Part shown: piece after piece, positions 1 through 8,112 of the stretch
Layout: each line of letters begins with the position of its first letter
How positions within the stretch are numbered: the first letter of the stretch is position 1
Origin: Breznakiella homolactica
GTDB lineage: Bacteria > Spirochaetota > Spirochaetia > Treponematales > Breznakiellaceae
Direction of reading: 5' to 3'
NCBI RefSeq assembly: GCF_016616095.2
Contig: NZ_CP067089.2
Span: forward strand, 2,914,001-2,978,000
DNA length: 64,000 nucleotides
The notes under the pieces: model-generated
What the model was told of the DNA's origin: nothing
What the model saw: the letters and a program-made list of their open reading frames with translations, nothing else
Databases searched by the model: none
Made by a program: the position numbers and the translations under genes

Positions 1-1345
1 ACTTCTTAATATTTAAGAGAGAATTAATCACATTGGAAAGAGCAACAGAAGTAAACCCATAATTATTGTACTTGGCTCCACCATCAGCAATATCAATTCT
101 TTTTTCGATACAATTATCAATAAACAGAGAAAGCAATGGGGATTTTCCCCAAGTATATTTCATTACTGTTTTCACTTGCTGAACACAGTAAACACTTAAT
201 TGGATCTTATAAGCCTGGATCATTGCATTGAATGAAATATAATCTTCATCTGAAAAAATTATTTTCCTGAATGGCTCTGCAAAATTTAAATAACAAACAT
301 TATTGGCATCGGAAGATTTACCAATAATGAAAGGTTCCCAACAGGCTGATGTACCATAGTTGTAAGCATCTTTTTCATCATATCCAAAATTGATCAACGC
401 AGGAATAATAACTTCATCATTTGAAAAAAGGGGGTATCCGATCCCTGTCTGTAGACATTTAATGCTTTCGTATAATGGTTCAATAGGCATTTTTTGACTT
501 ACACGAACAAGAAGCTTTGGATCAGGAAGTTTAAGTTCTTTAGCTGCTTGTATAAAATAACTCGTTAATTCACTGGAAAAATAATGCCCATCTTCATTTA
601 TGCCACCCAAGATTATTATCTGACCAGTATCACCCAACAACATATTACTTTTAAATGCATAATCTTTATGGAGTAAAGTTAAAAAGTCTTTAATAAAGGA
701 AAGTGCTGTTTCCCGATTAATAATTCCATTTTCAATATCATGCCTATAATAGGGATCAAGCATTTTATCCAGATGGCCGAGACCAATCAGTGTATGACCT
801 TCCTGCCAAATCAACTGATTAGTGAATAAAATACGTTGCAGGGCTTCATAAAAACTTTCTGCACGCTCCGAAAACAATCGTTGTAAATGATTTATTTTAA
901 ATGTATTAAATTTACTGTTTCTTTTTTCAAGGTATTTTATACATCTTACAACATAATCTTTTATATATCCCCAGATTATTGACCTTTCTTCCAATTCAAA
1001 AATAGAATGATTAATCAAAACAGAATAATCTGGAGTTAGGTTACCAATGACACGATCAATATAAACAACATAAGTTGATGTATCAAGAGAATAAAAAAAA
1101 GGAGAATTTTCATCATCTGATATTTTAACTATCTTTAAAAGTTTCCTTGTTCGCTGTAATACATCTTTCATTAAGAGGAAATTATTAGAAAGAAAGAGAA
1201 ACATAACTTTTAACAAAGTTCTACATTTAGATTCAGATATATTTCCATACTTTTTAACATACAATTTTACTGCTGCGTTTCTATATAAAAGCAAAGTAGC
1301 CATTCCTGGAATAGCTTTTATAAACATTTTTAATCTACTAAACAT
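1..1345 (-). CDS. Glycyl radical enzyme of the pyruvate formate-lyase superfamily, C-terminal part outside window
   Basis: Reading the minus strand from an ATG at 1345 gives 448 open codons that run off the left edge. The start has an AAGAGGAG ribosome site and lies two bases after the flippase stop. Seen: a GLGHLDKMLDPYY segment (the G-x-x-D-x-x-L-x-P-x-Y pattern of the family), a GDTGQIIILGG segment, a LPDPKLLVRVSQ strand, and a catalytic loop GTSACWEPF with Cys at about residue 335. Known: this family makes a thiyl radical on that Cys, fed by a C-terminal glycyl radical installed by a radical-SAM activase. Cys-x-Glu (here Cys-Trp-Glu) is the arrangement of the dehydratase and C-N lyase branches, while pyruvate formate-lyase has Cys-Cys. 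The Gly loop and any activase would lie left of the window. Substrate unknown; AT-rich like its neighbours. Confidence 0.85.
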   Translation of the reverse strand, partial: MFSRLKMFIKAIPGMATLLLYRNAAVKLYVKKYGNISESKCRTLLKVMFLFLSNNFLLMKDVLQRTRKLLKIVKISDDENSPFFYSLDTSTYVVYIDRVIGNLTPDYSVLINHSIFELEERSIIWGYIKDYVVRCIKYLEKRNSKFNTFKINHLQRLFSERAESFYEALQRILFTNQLIWQEGHTLIGLGHLDKMLDPYYRHDIENGIINRETALSFIKDFLTLLHKDYAFKSNMLLGDTGQIIILGGINEDGHYFSSELTSYFIQAAKELKLPDPKLLVRVSQKMPIEPLYESIKCLQTGIGYPLFSNDEVIIPALINFGYDEKDAYNYGTSACWEPFIIGKSSDANNVCYLNFAEPFRKIIFSDEDYISFNAMIQAYKIQLSVYCVQQVKTVMKYTWGKSPLLSLFIDNCIEKRIDIADGGAKYNNYGFTSVALSNVINSLLNIKK

Positions 1346-1347
1346 TT

Positions 1348-2793
1348 TCAACTCCTCTTAAGAATCTTAGTTAGAATAGAAAAAATAAAAGGATCTCTCA
1401 ATAGGAGCAAAATAAGAATATAAACAGTTGAACAGGCGCCAATAATAACAAATAAAGCAATCGGACCTGACAATAATACATTTTTTAAAAAAAACAATAG
1501 CAAAATCATAATAAATGAGGAAAAGAAATAACGCCACAATCTTTTCAAAATCAACATAATATCTATCAATTTGTAAATATAAAAAAACTGTATTAGAACA
1601 ATAATTGACTCAGCACAAACAGATGAAATAGCCGCACCAACTGCTTTATACTTAGGAATTAATATTAAATTTAATAAAAAATTTGAAAGTGCACCGATAA
1701 TGACAGTAATGGTAAACGTTTTTTCCTTTTTTACAGGTATCAGATATTGCATACCAATAACATTATTCATTCCAATGGCCAAAAACAGCCCACTTAGTAT
1801 TTGTATAAGTATTATTGACTTTTCATATCCCGGACCAAAAAAAACGGGAACAAATAAATCTGCAACCCCAATAAGACCAAACATCATTGGCAAACCAATA
1901 GCAAACACAAATAAAAATGATTGAGTAAGAGACTTCTTTATTTCATTATATTTTTTATTAGCATTTAAATTAGCTATTCGTGGAATTAATACAGTCCCCA
2001 AAGATGTTATAATAACAAGTAACAATTTTATAATTTTAATTGATTGTTCATACCATCCATTCTCAAGCGGCGAATGAGTAATTATCCCAATCATAGTTTT
2101 ATCTAAAACAGTATAAATTTGTACTGCTATTTGTGGAACAAAAAGCAGTATTATTTTATTAAAATGTTTGAATGGCCGAAGAGTCTTTATATTAACTTTT
2201 TTAATCTCTTGGTATAAACCCTTAACAGCAAAAAATGCAAGATAAATATGCCCTATCAAGAAGGTACCAGAACCAATAATCACAGATATATACAAATCAT
2301 CACTGCTTTTTATGAATAAAAAAATCAAAACTACAGATAATAGTTTAAAAAAAATATTCCGAAAGGCGATATTTTTAAAGTTTTCCATACCCTGGTAATA
2401 CCAAGTAAAATCAAAAAGGCATGCAATAATATTAGCACTTTCAATTATAAAGAGAAGTTTATATTGGCCATACAAAATCACAAAAATGAAATAACAAAAA
2501 AGACTCATTAATACAGTAATAAACCGTATCAAAGATAATTCTAAAAAAACCTTTGTTTTCTTCGTTTCATTGTCTCTATTATAGGCAATCTCTCTCTGGC
2601 CATAGAGCCCAATACCTAATGATGCAGCCATAACAAAATAACTAACAACAGAATTTGTATAGCTTTGAATACCGATACCTTCCGCAGTCAAAACACGGGA
2701 AAGATAAGGTACAGTTATTAACGGAGTTAGCAATTGCAAAATCTGATATGAAAGATTATAAAAATAGTTTTTTTTTATTGATTGCTGAGGCAT
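1348..2793 (-). CDS. Wzx-type polysaccharide flippase (MATE/MOP superfamily)
   Basis: 481 residues, almost entirely hydrophobic, with about 12-14 predicted membrane helices. The N-terminal stretch (NLSYQILQLLTPLITVPYLS, then GIGIQSYTNSVVSYF) is typical of O-antigen and exopolysaccharide flippases. Family role: moves undecaprenyl-diphosphate-linked oligosaccharide across the inner membrane. It follows the sugar-nucleotide genes on the same strand and is followed two bases later by the glycyl radical enzyme gene, so the two are probably translated from one message. ATG start with AAGGA about 11 bases upstream. Base composition is clearly AT-rich, unlike the genes from 4060 onwards. Substrate cannot be told from sequence. 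Confidence 0.88.
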   Translation of the reverse strand: MPQQSIKKNYFYNLSYQILQLLTPLITVPYLSRVLTAEGIGIQSYTNSVVSYFVMAASLGIGLYGQREIAYNRDNETKKTKVFLELSLIRFITVLMSLFCYFIFVILYGQYKLLFIIESANIIACLFDFTWYYQGMENFKNIAFRNIFFKLLSVVLIFLFIKSSDDLYISVIIGSGTFLIGHIYLAFFAVKGLYQEIKKVNIKTLRPFKHFNKIILLFVPQIAVQIYTVLDKTMIGIITHSPLENGWYEQSIKIIKLLLVIITSLGTVLIPRIANLNANKKYNEIKKSLTQSFLFVFAIGLPMMFGLIGVADLFVPVFFGPGYEKSIILIQILSGLFLAIGMNNVIGMQYLIPVKKEKTFTITVIIGALSNFLLNLILIPKYKAVGAAISSVCAESIIVLIQFFYIYKLIDIMLILKRLWRYFFSSFIMILLLFFLKNVLLSGPIALFVIIGACSTVYILILLLLRDPFIFSILTKILKRS

Positions 2794-2948
2794 TCTTGAC
2801 GATTCCTTATCAACATAACTATTAAAATATTTTATAAATTTCTGATTTGAGAAAAAGAAAGAAAGTTGGCCAAGCTATCAACATTTTTACTCAGTTTATA
2901 ATCATTCTTATCTACCCTCCCTCTTATCATAAGCAGGGCAGCAGTAAA

Positions 2949-3243
2949 CTAATATGGATGGATAGAAGATTTTTTCACTACCACACATCCCACACCTACC
3001 AAAGCATAATCCTCTATGGTAAACACCAAACACAATGGTTACAATGGAAGCACCTTTTTATACAATGGCATTCCGGTATTTATCCTTCTGCTCCACAAAA
3101 ACCCGGGGGTTGATGACATTTGTGATCAGACAAGAGGGGCCGCGGAAATCATAATCCTCAATAATTTCATCTTCATACAGAGATACATTGTTCTGAATTT
3201 TTACATTACCTCGGGTTATATTTTTTCCATGATAAAACACCAT
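2949..3243 (-). pseudogene. Decayed left-handed beta-helix (hexapeptide) sugar N-acyltransferase
   Basis: From an ATG at 3243 the minus strand encodes 61 residues with the hallmarks of WbpD/FdtC-type amino-sugar N-acetyltransferases: VKIQNNVSLYEDEIIED, then GPSCLITNVINPR, then EQKDKYRNAIV. A TAA stop at 3058-3060 interrupts it. Directly after the stop the same frame continues KGASI and TIVFGV, with about four residues missing against the family pattern. A one-base shift then restores TIEDYALVGVGCVVVKK, ending at a TAG at 2949-2951. The expected N-terminal beta-helix coils are also absent. The remnant is therefore broken by a stop, a small deletion and a frameshift. It sits between the formyltransferase and flippase genes, where an acetyltransferase for the amino sugar made by the aminotransferase would be expected. 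Confidence 0.85.
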
Positions 3244-3359
3244 AACTAATAATTCCTTCCGATAAAAGATCGTAACTTGTAGCCTAGGTTAGTTAAAAGA
3301 TAATCTTGTTCTTCTGGTATTGCCATCATTACCCGACACTCAAAATAAACAAACAGATT

Positions 3360-4061
3360 TTAACATATAAACTTTTTTTTATAATCTACAAATTTGATTT
3401 CAATCTCTTCTTCTTTAGAAGGCGGCATTTTTTTATTATAATCTCCTAAGACAATTGGAGTAAAATTGGTCTGCATAAAAACTTTGTCAAGGGTGGTACT
3501 TATCATTGCTAATTGAGTCTCATAAATTCGCTCGCTAACATCAAGCAAAACATCATCTTTATATACACAAATATGCTGCTTCTCAATAATTCTCCCCGCA
3601 TCAATATTCTGATCAATGAAGTGCGATGTAACACCCAAAGGAATTTCATTGTATATGGACCACAACATTGCATCTAATCCCCGGGCCTCCGGAATCAACC
3701 CAGGATGAAAATTGACAATTCCTTTAGAAAAGGCATCAATAATATGTTTTTTTAGGATTCTTGCCCCAGAGATAACACCAACTTCAATTACATTATCATA
3801 TATAAACGATACAATCTCCGGAGAATTATGCGGCATTGAAAAATACGGAATATGTAATTCTTTGCATAGCTGCTTAGGATGCAGTAATCCTATATGGTGT
3901 ATTTTTGACCTAATTACTGATTTGGGAATAGTCAATTTAACAGCATCTGCGGCAAAAACTCCTGCAATTTGCACACCGGAACTTATTAAATATAGGATAA
4001 AATCCTGGGTTTTTTTATGCGGGAAATTATACGCAAATAAAACTATTTTTTTTTTCAACAT
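3360..4061 (-). CDS. Formyltransferase, probably sugar-nucleotide N-formyltransferase
   Basis: 233 residues matching the N10-formyltetrahydrofolate-dependent formyltransferase core. The catalytic Asn-His pair lies in VNFHPGLIPEARGLDAM, and the downstream catalytic Asp is in the IDQNIDAGRII segment. There is no C-terminal tRNA-binding domain as in methionyl-tRNA formyltransferase, so an amino-sugar acceptor is more likely. It overlaps the aminotransferase gene by 7 bases; the aminotransferase would supply the amino group to be formylated. The start codon is ATG at 4061. Base composition changes near its start: this gene is AT-rich, while the upstream gene is GC-rich. The exact sugar is not identifiable. 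Confidence 0.82.
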   Translation of the reverse strand: MLKKKIVLFAYNFPHKKTQDFILYLISSGVQIAGVFAADAVKLTIPKSVIRSKIHHIGLLHPKQLCKELHIPYFSMPHNSPEIVSFIYDNVIEVGVISGARILKKHIIDAFSKGIVNFHPGLIPEARGLDAMLWSIYNEIPLGVTSHFIDQNIDAGRIIEKQHICVYKDDVLLDVSERIYETQLAMISTTLDKVFMQTNFTPIVLGDYNKKMPPSKEEEIEIKFVDYKKKFIC

Positions 4062-5173
4062 CCGTAAAATCTCCTGATTGACTCACACACATAACTAACC
4101 TCATCTTCAGTCAATTCTGGAAACATAGGCAATGCCAAGACATGTTCACACAGTCTTTCGGCCACAGGGAAATCACCTTTTTTGTGACCTAGATATTCAA
4201 AACACTTCTGTAGATGGAGAGGAACCGGATAATAAATCGACGTTCCGATTCCTTTTTCCTTTAAGTGTGAATCCAATCCGTCCCTTCTTTCCACCTGGAG
4301 GCAGAATACATAATTCACTTCTTTATTCGGCTTTTTAATAACCGGGAGTTTTATCCCGGGCACATCCTGCAGAAGTTCGCGGTATTGGGCGGCGTGTTTT
4401 GCCCGCTGGTAAATCACATTATCAATATGGGATAACTTAATGTTGAGTATCGCCGCCTGCAAGGTATCGAGCCGTGAATTGTAACCGATATAGTCGTGAT
4501 GATATTTTTTGACGGCCCCATGGACCCGGTAGCTCTTTGCTTTTTTGTATAGCTCTTCATTATCCGTAATAATCATTCCCCCATCACCATATCCGCCCAA
4601 GGTTTTCGTCGGAAAGAATGAAAACACACCGAAATCAGCCATGGTCCCAGCATGTTTCAAGGAAACACCGCACAATGTCTGCATACCAAAAGCTTCTGCG
4701 GCATCTTCCAACACCGACAATCCGTGCCTCCGGGCGATCTCTGTACATCGTTCCATATCTGCTGTTTGAAGAAAAAGATCCACCGGCAGGATACCTTTGG
4801 TGTGTTTTGTAATCCGGTTTTCCGCGTCGGCCATATCCATACAGAAGGTATCTTCATCAACATCACAGAAGACCGGCTTCCCGCCAACTCGGGCAATACA
4901 CGACGCAGAAGCAAAAAAGGTAAACACCGGGGTCACTACTTCGGCACCGTCCTTAAACCCGAGGATATCCGACGCAATTACCAGTGCATCACTGCCGTTT
5001 GCAACACCTACAGCGTATTTTGCTCTGGTATAATTCTGAATAGCTTCTTCGAATTCCTGAACTTGTTTTCCAAGAATAAAGCCGCCGGAACATATTACAT
5101 CTGATATCGCTGTATCGAACTCATTTTTATACAGTTTATATTCCCGTGTAGCATCATAGAAGGGTACATTCAT
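4055..5173 (-). CDS. DegT/DnrJ/EryC1-family PLP-dependent sugar aminotransferase
   Basis: 372 residues, full length for the family. The PLP-binding Lys lies in FSFFPTKTLGGYGDGG. Cofactor-binding segments GVANGSDALVIA near the N terminus and the VLEDAAEAFG segment are present. Family role: transfers the amino group of glutamate to a keto group of a nucleotide sugar. Start overlaps the stop of the oxidoreductase by 4 bases (ATGA), and its own end overlaps the formyltransferase start, indicating translational coupling. Together with the Gfo/Idh gene and the acyltransferase remnant this resembles the WbpB-WbpE-WbpD set for 3-amino sugars; with RmlB next to it a dTDP-linked 3- or 4-amino-6-deoxyhexose is also possible. 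Confidence 0.9.
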   Translation of the reverse strand: MNVPFYDATREYKLYKNEFDTAISDVICSGGFILGKQVQEFEEAIQNYTRAKYAVGVANGSDALVIASDILGFKDGAEVVTPVFTFFASASCIARVGGKPVFCDVDEDTFCMDMADAENRITKHTKGILPVDLFLQTADMERCTEIARRHGLSVLEDAAEAFGMQTLCGVSLKHAGTMADFGVFSFFPTKTLGGYGDGGMIITDNEELYKKAKSYRVHGAVKKYHHDYIGYNSRLDTLQAAILNIKLSHIDNVIYQRAKHAAQYRELLQDVPGIKLPVIKKPNKEVNYVFCLQVERRDGLDSHLKEKGIGTSIYYPVPLHLQKCFEYLGHKKGDFPVAERLCEHVLALPMFPELTEDEVSYVCESIRRFYGC

Positions 5174-6267
5174 TTTTCAAAATACTCCATCATTTCAAGA
5201 GTCGAAAAATCACAAGGCAGATCCACGGGCATGCCTGTCTTCTGTGATCTATATATGGCCAGAATTATTTCCAAGGCTTTCTTTCCTTTCTCTCCGGGAA
5301 CAAGAGGCTCCCGGTTTTCTGTTATTGCATCGACAAAATCCCTGAACAGGGCAGCGTGCCCGAAACCATATACAGTGGGAGGATCTTTTTCATTGGGATT
5401 AAGGACTTTCTCCTCGTTGTCACCAATAGTATCGGCATCGGAAAAGCGCCAGGTCTCGAGTTTATTGACTGCTATACCACCGATAACAACGGACCCTTTT
5501 TCACCGAAAACTGAAAGCGTCTCATTCAGGTTCTTCGGGTAAATATCCGCGGAACCTTCAATAATGCCCACAGAGCCGTTTCTAAATTCTACTATAGCCG
5601 CCCCGAAGTCTTCCGCTTCAATAGGCCGGATAAACCGGCGGGTCTGGGCCTGCACCCGAACAGCATCTTCCCCCATCATCCACTGAAGAAGATCAATACC
5701 ATGGGTACACTGGTTCATAAGGGTTCCGCCGTCCATCTCCCAGGTCCCGCGCCAAGGGGCTTCGGCGTAATACGCATCGTTCCGATTCCATCGCACCTGG
5801 ATCATACCATGGAACAGCTTTCCGAACCGGCCGGCTTCAAGGGCGGTGCGCAGCTTCTGCACTGGTGCGTTGAACCGGTTCTGGAAACAGACTGCCAGTT
5901 TTCTTCCAATCTTATGGGCTGCTTCATTCATGGCGTCCGCATCCCTGGTCGATAGGGCCATGGGTTTTTCGCAGATCACGTGGGAGCCTGCCTCCAGTGC
6001 AGTGATGGCAATCTCCGGATGTATCCCGGATTCGGTAGCAATGGTAACAATATCGGGAGACAGTTCCGATAGCATTTGTTTATAATCACTGTAAATTTTA
6101 ACTTCACTGTCTGGGATGTTTTTTTTGTATTCAGTTGCCTTTTCCTCCGCCCGTTCAGTCAGAGGGTCACAAACTGCAATCAGTTTCATCACATCCGAGT
6201 TTTTTACAAACCCCTCAATATGCTTGAAGCTGATTCTGCCGCATCCAATTAATGCTACTGTATACAC
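5170..6267 (-). CDS. Gfo/Idh/MocA-family NAD(P)-dependent oxidoreductase
   Basis: 365 residues. The N-terminal Rossmann fold begins VALIGCGRISFKHIEGF, and the family EKP motif follows in VICEKPMALSTRDADAM. A C-terminal alpha/beta domain completes it, including GGTLMNQCTHGIDLLQWMMG, which carries the conserved His-x-x-Asp segment of the active site. Family role: oxidises or reduces a sugar hydroxyl. In this operon it lies between dTDP-glucose 4,6-dehydratase and the aminotransferase, so it probably prepares the keto sugar for transamination. The start at 6267 is an ATG 21 bases beyond the rfbB stop. The family is broad and the substrate is inferred only from context. Confidence 0.85.
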   Translation of the reverse strand: MYTVALIGCGRISFKHIEGFVKNSDVMKLIAVCDPLTERAEEKATEYKKNIPDSEVKIYSDYKQMLSELSPDIVTIATESGIHPEIAITALEAGSHVICEKPMALSTRDADAMNEAAHKIGRKLAVCFQNRFNAPVQKLRTALEAGRFGKLFHGMIQVRWNRNDAYYAEAPWRGTWEMDGGTLMNQCTHGIDLLQWMMGEDAVRVQAQTRRFIRPIEAEDFGAAIVEFRNGSVGIIEGSADIYPKNLNETLSVFGEKGSVVIGGIAVNKLETWRFSDADTIGDNEEKVLNPNEKDPPTVYGFGHAALFRDFVDAITENREPLVPGEKGKKALEIILAIYRSQKTGMPVDLPCDFSTLEMMEYFEK

Positions 6268-6288
6268 CTATATGCCTCTGTTTCTTAG

Positions 6289-7380
6289 TTATCCACGCTT
6301 CCCGTAATTCTTCTCAACCCAGTTCTTATACTCACCGCTTCTGATACCGTCAATCCACTCCCTGTTTTTCAAGTACCAGGCTACGGTTTTTTTCAAACCA
6401 TCTTCAAAGGTTGAGCCGGGTTCCCAACCCAATTCGTCTTTTATTTTTGAGAAATCTATCGCGTACCGTCGGTCGTGCCCCGGACGGTCCTTCACATAGG
6501 TAATTGTTTCCCAGATTTTATCCGGATCAAGACCGGCTTGATCTGCAACAATATCAATCAATACAGAAAGAAGTTTAATGTTTTCCCATTCGTTACCGCC
6601 GCCGATGTTGTACTTCTCACCGATTCTGCCTTTTGCTATAACAGCCCACACCGCAGAATTGTGATCCTCCACATAAACCCAGTCACGGATATTTTTTCCG
6701 CCGCCGTATACCGGGAGATTTTTCCCTTCCAGCATGTTAAGGATCATCAAAGGTATGAGTTTCTCCGGGAACTGGTACGAACCGTAATTGTTTGAACAAT
6801 TGGAAAGTGTCACTGGCAGCCCGTAGGTATGGTAATAGGCCATTACGAGATGATCACTGGATGCCTTGCTGGCCGAATAGGGCGAGCGGGGATCATACGC
6901 TGTTGTTTCCGTAAAATAACCTGTATCGCCGAGAGAACCATATACTTCATCAGTGCTAATGTGATGGAAAAGCACATCCTCTCGCATGGAACCACCGGCT
7001 CTCTTCCATATATTTCTCGCCGCATCGAGAAGCGTGTAAGTCCCCATCACGTTCGTTTTAATAAACGCCTCGGGTCCCAGAATGGAACGGTCCACATGGC
7101 TTTCGGCGGCAAAGTGTATTACCGTATCGATTTCGTATTTGTCAAAAATACTTTCCACAAAAGGCCGATCACAGATATCACCGTGTTCAAAAAAGTACCG
7201 GCCGCCGCCATGTTTGGTATCTATCTCCGCGAGACTCAATGCGTTCCCGGCATAAGTGAGTGCGTCCAGATTAATAATGCGGCCGTTAAAATCCGGAGTT
7301 TTATTGAGAAGAACACGGATAAAATTACAGCCGATAAAACCGGAGCCGCCGGTAACCAGGACATTCTTTAAGCTTCGCAT
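6289..7380 (-). CDS. rfbB: dTDP-glucose 4,6-dehydratase
   Basis: 363 residues of extended short-chain dehydrogenase type. Seen: the NAD-binding GGSGFIGCNF at the N terminus, HFAAESHVDRSI, the catalytic STDEVYGSLG region (Thr, Asp and Glu of the RmlB active site), and the YSASKASSDHLV segment with the Tyr-x-x-x-Lys pair. NNYGSYQFPEKLIPL and VYVEDHNSAV are also characteristic of RmlB. Reaction: dTDP-glucose to dTDP-4-keto-6-deoxyglucose. The rmlA, rmlC and rmlD genes are not in the window. It follows the VanZ-like gene by 3 bases, and heads the amino-sugar genes. Confidence 0.93.
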   Translation of the reverse strand: MRSLKNVLVTGGSGFIGCNFIRVLLNKTPDFNGRIINLDALTYAGNALSLAEIDTKHGGGRYFFEHGDICDRPFVESIFDKYEIDTVIHFAAESHVDRSILGPEAFIKTNVMGTYTLLDAARNIWKRAGGSMREDVLFHHISTDEVYGSLGDTGYFTETTAYDPRSPYSASKASSDHLVMAYYHTYGLPVTLSNCSNNYGSYQFPEKLIPLMILNMLEGKNLPVYGGGKNIRDWVYVEDHNSAVWAVIAKGRIGEKYNIGGGNEWENIKLLSVLIDIVADQAGLDPDKIWETITYVKDRPGHDRRYAIDFSKIKDELGWEPGSTFEDGLKKTVAWYLKNREWIDGIRSGEYKNWVEKNYGKRG

Positions 7381-7383
7381 GTA

Positions 7384-7815
7384 TTAGGAAGAAACTTCGT
7401 CGTGACTGGCTGGAGGATTCCCGCCCGCCGCGACTTTCATTACCCGCCGAATAACCACCCAGAACGCACCCGCTCCCAGTGCAGCCCCGAGGGTATCCGC
7501 CAGCCAGTCCCATACGGAACAGCTTCTGCCGGGGACGAAGTACTGGTGGATTTCGTCGGCAGCTCCGTAAGCAGAGGCGATCAGGGCGGTAAAAATGAAT
7601 GTCCGCAGGGGATGGTTTTTCCACTGATTCCCGGGAAACCAGAAACCAACGGCGGCGGCAAGCGCGGCGTATGCGAGCAGGTGCTGGAATTTATCGAATC
7701 CGAATATTCCCTTAACCGTGGGCAGGGTACTCTGGGATGATAGAATCCAGATGGCTGCGGCCAGAATGGGGGCGAAAGATCTGAGCAGTATTTTTAATCC
7801 TGTTTTTTTAAACAA
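7384..7815 (-). CDS. VanZ-like integral membrane protein
   Basis: 143 residues with four predicted membrane helices. The VanZ-family pattern is clear: SSQSTLP after the first helix, then FDKFQHLLAYAALAAAVGF, then AYGAADEIHQYFVPGR and SVWDWLADTLGAALGA. The family is found in glycopeptide resistance and in many cell-envelope loci; its biochemical role is not established. Translation most likely begins at a TTG (7815-7813) with AAGGA six bases upstream. It is the first gene of the minus-strand glycan operon, and its stop is 3 bases from the rfbB start. Confidence 0.82.
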   Translation of the reverse strand: MFKKTGLKILLRSFAPILAAAIWILSSQSTLPTVKGIFGFDKFQHLLAYAALAAAVGFWFPGNQWKNHPLRTFIFTALIASAYGAADEIHQYFVPGRSCSVWDWLADTLGAALGAGAFWVVIRRVMKVAAGGNPPASHDEVSS

Positions 7816-7999
7816 AAAGAATCCTTTTTTTGCCCCTCAGGGCAGACCTCTTCCATAATAATTTAAATAATAATTGAGAAACTGAAAAACCTTGGCCGCC
7901 GCCGGAACAGGCTTGCCAAGTCCGGGGATCACGGAATGTCCTCCGTATATTTTTAACAATATCACATGCCCAGGGAGATGACAACGGTTACGTGATTAG

Positions 8000-8025
8000 T
8001 TGTTCAATTTTTGAACAAATATAAT
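8000..8025 (+). promoter_or_regulatory. Perfect 19-bp dyad next to a -10 box upstream of uppP
   Basis: TTGTTCAA-TTT-TTGAACAA (8000-8018) is a perfect inverted repeat. TATAAT follows at 8020-8025, 88 bases before the uppP start. No good -35 hexamer lies at normal spacing, so the dyad occupies the region where a regulator would touch polymerase. Inference: operator of an unidentified dimeric regulator controlling uppP. The 297-base gap 7816-8112 holds nothing else recognisable. Confidence 0.5.
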
Positions 8026-8112
8026 ACTCAAAATTCATTTTTTGCTATTAAGAACCGGAACTTGATTTACCGCGGGAAATACCGGTACTGTGGGGTTACG
8101 GAGGGATCATCC

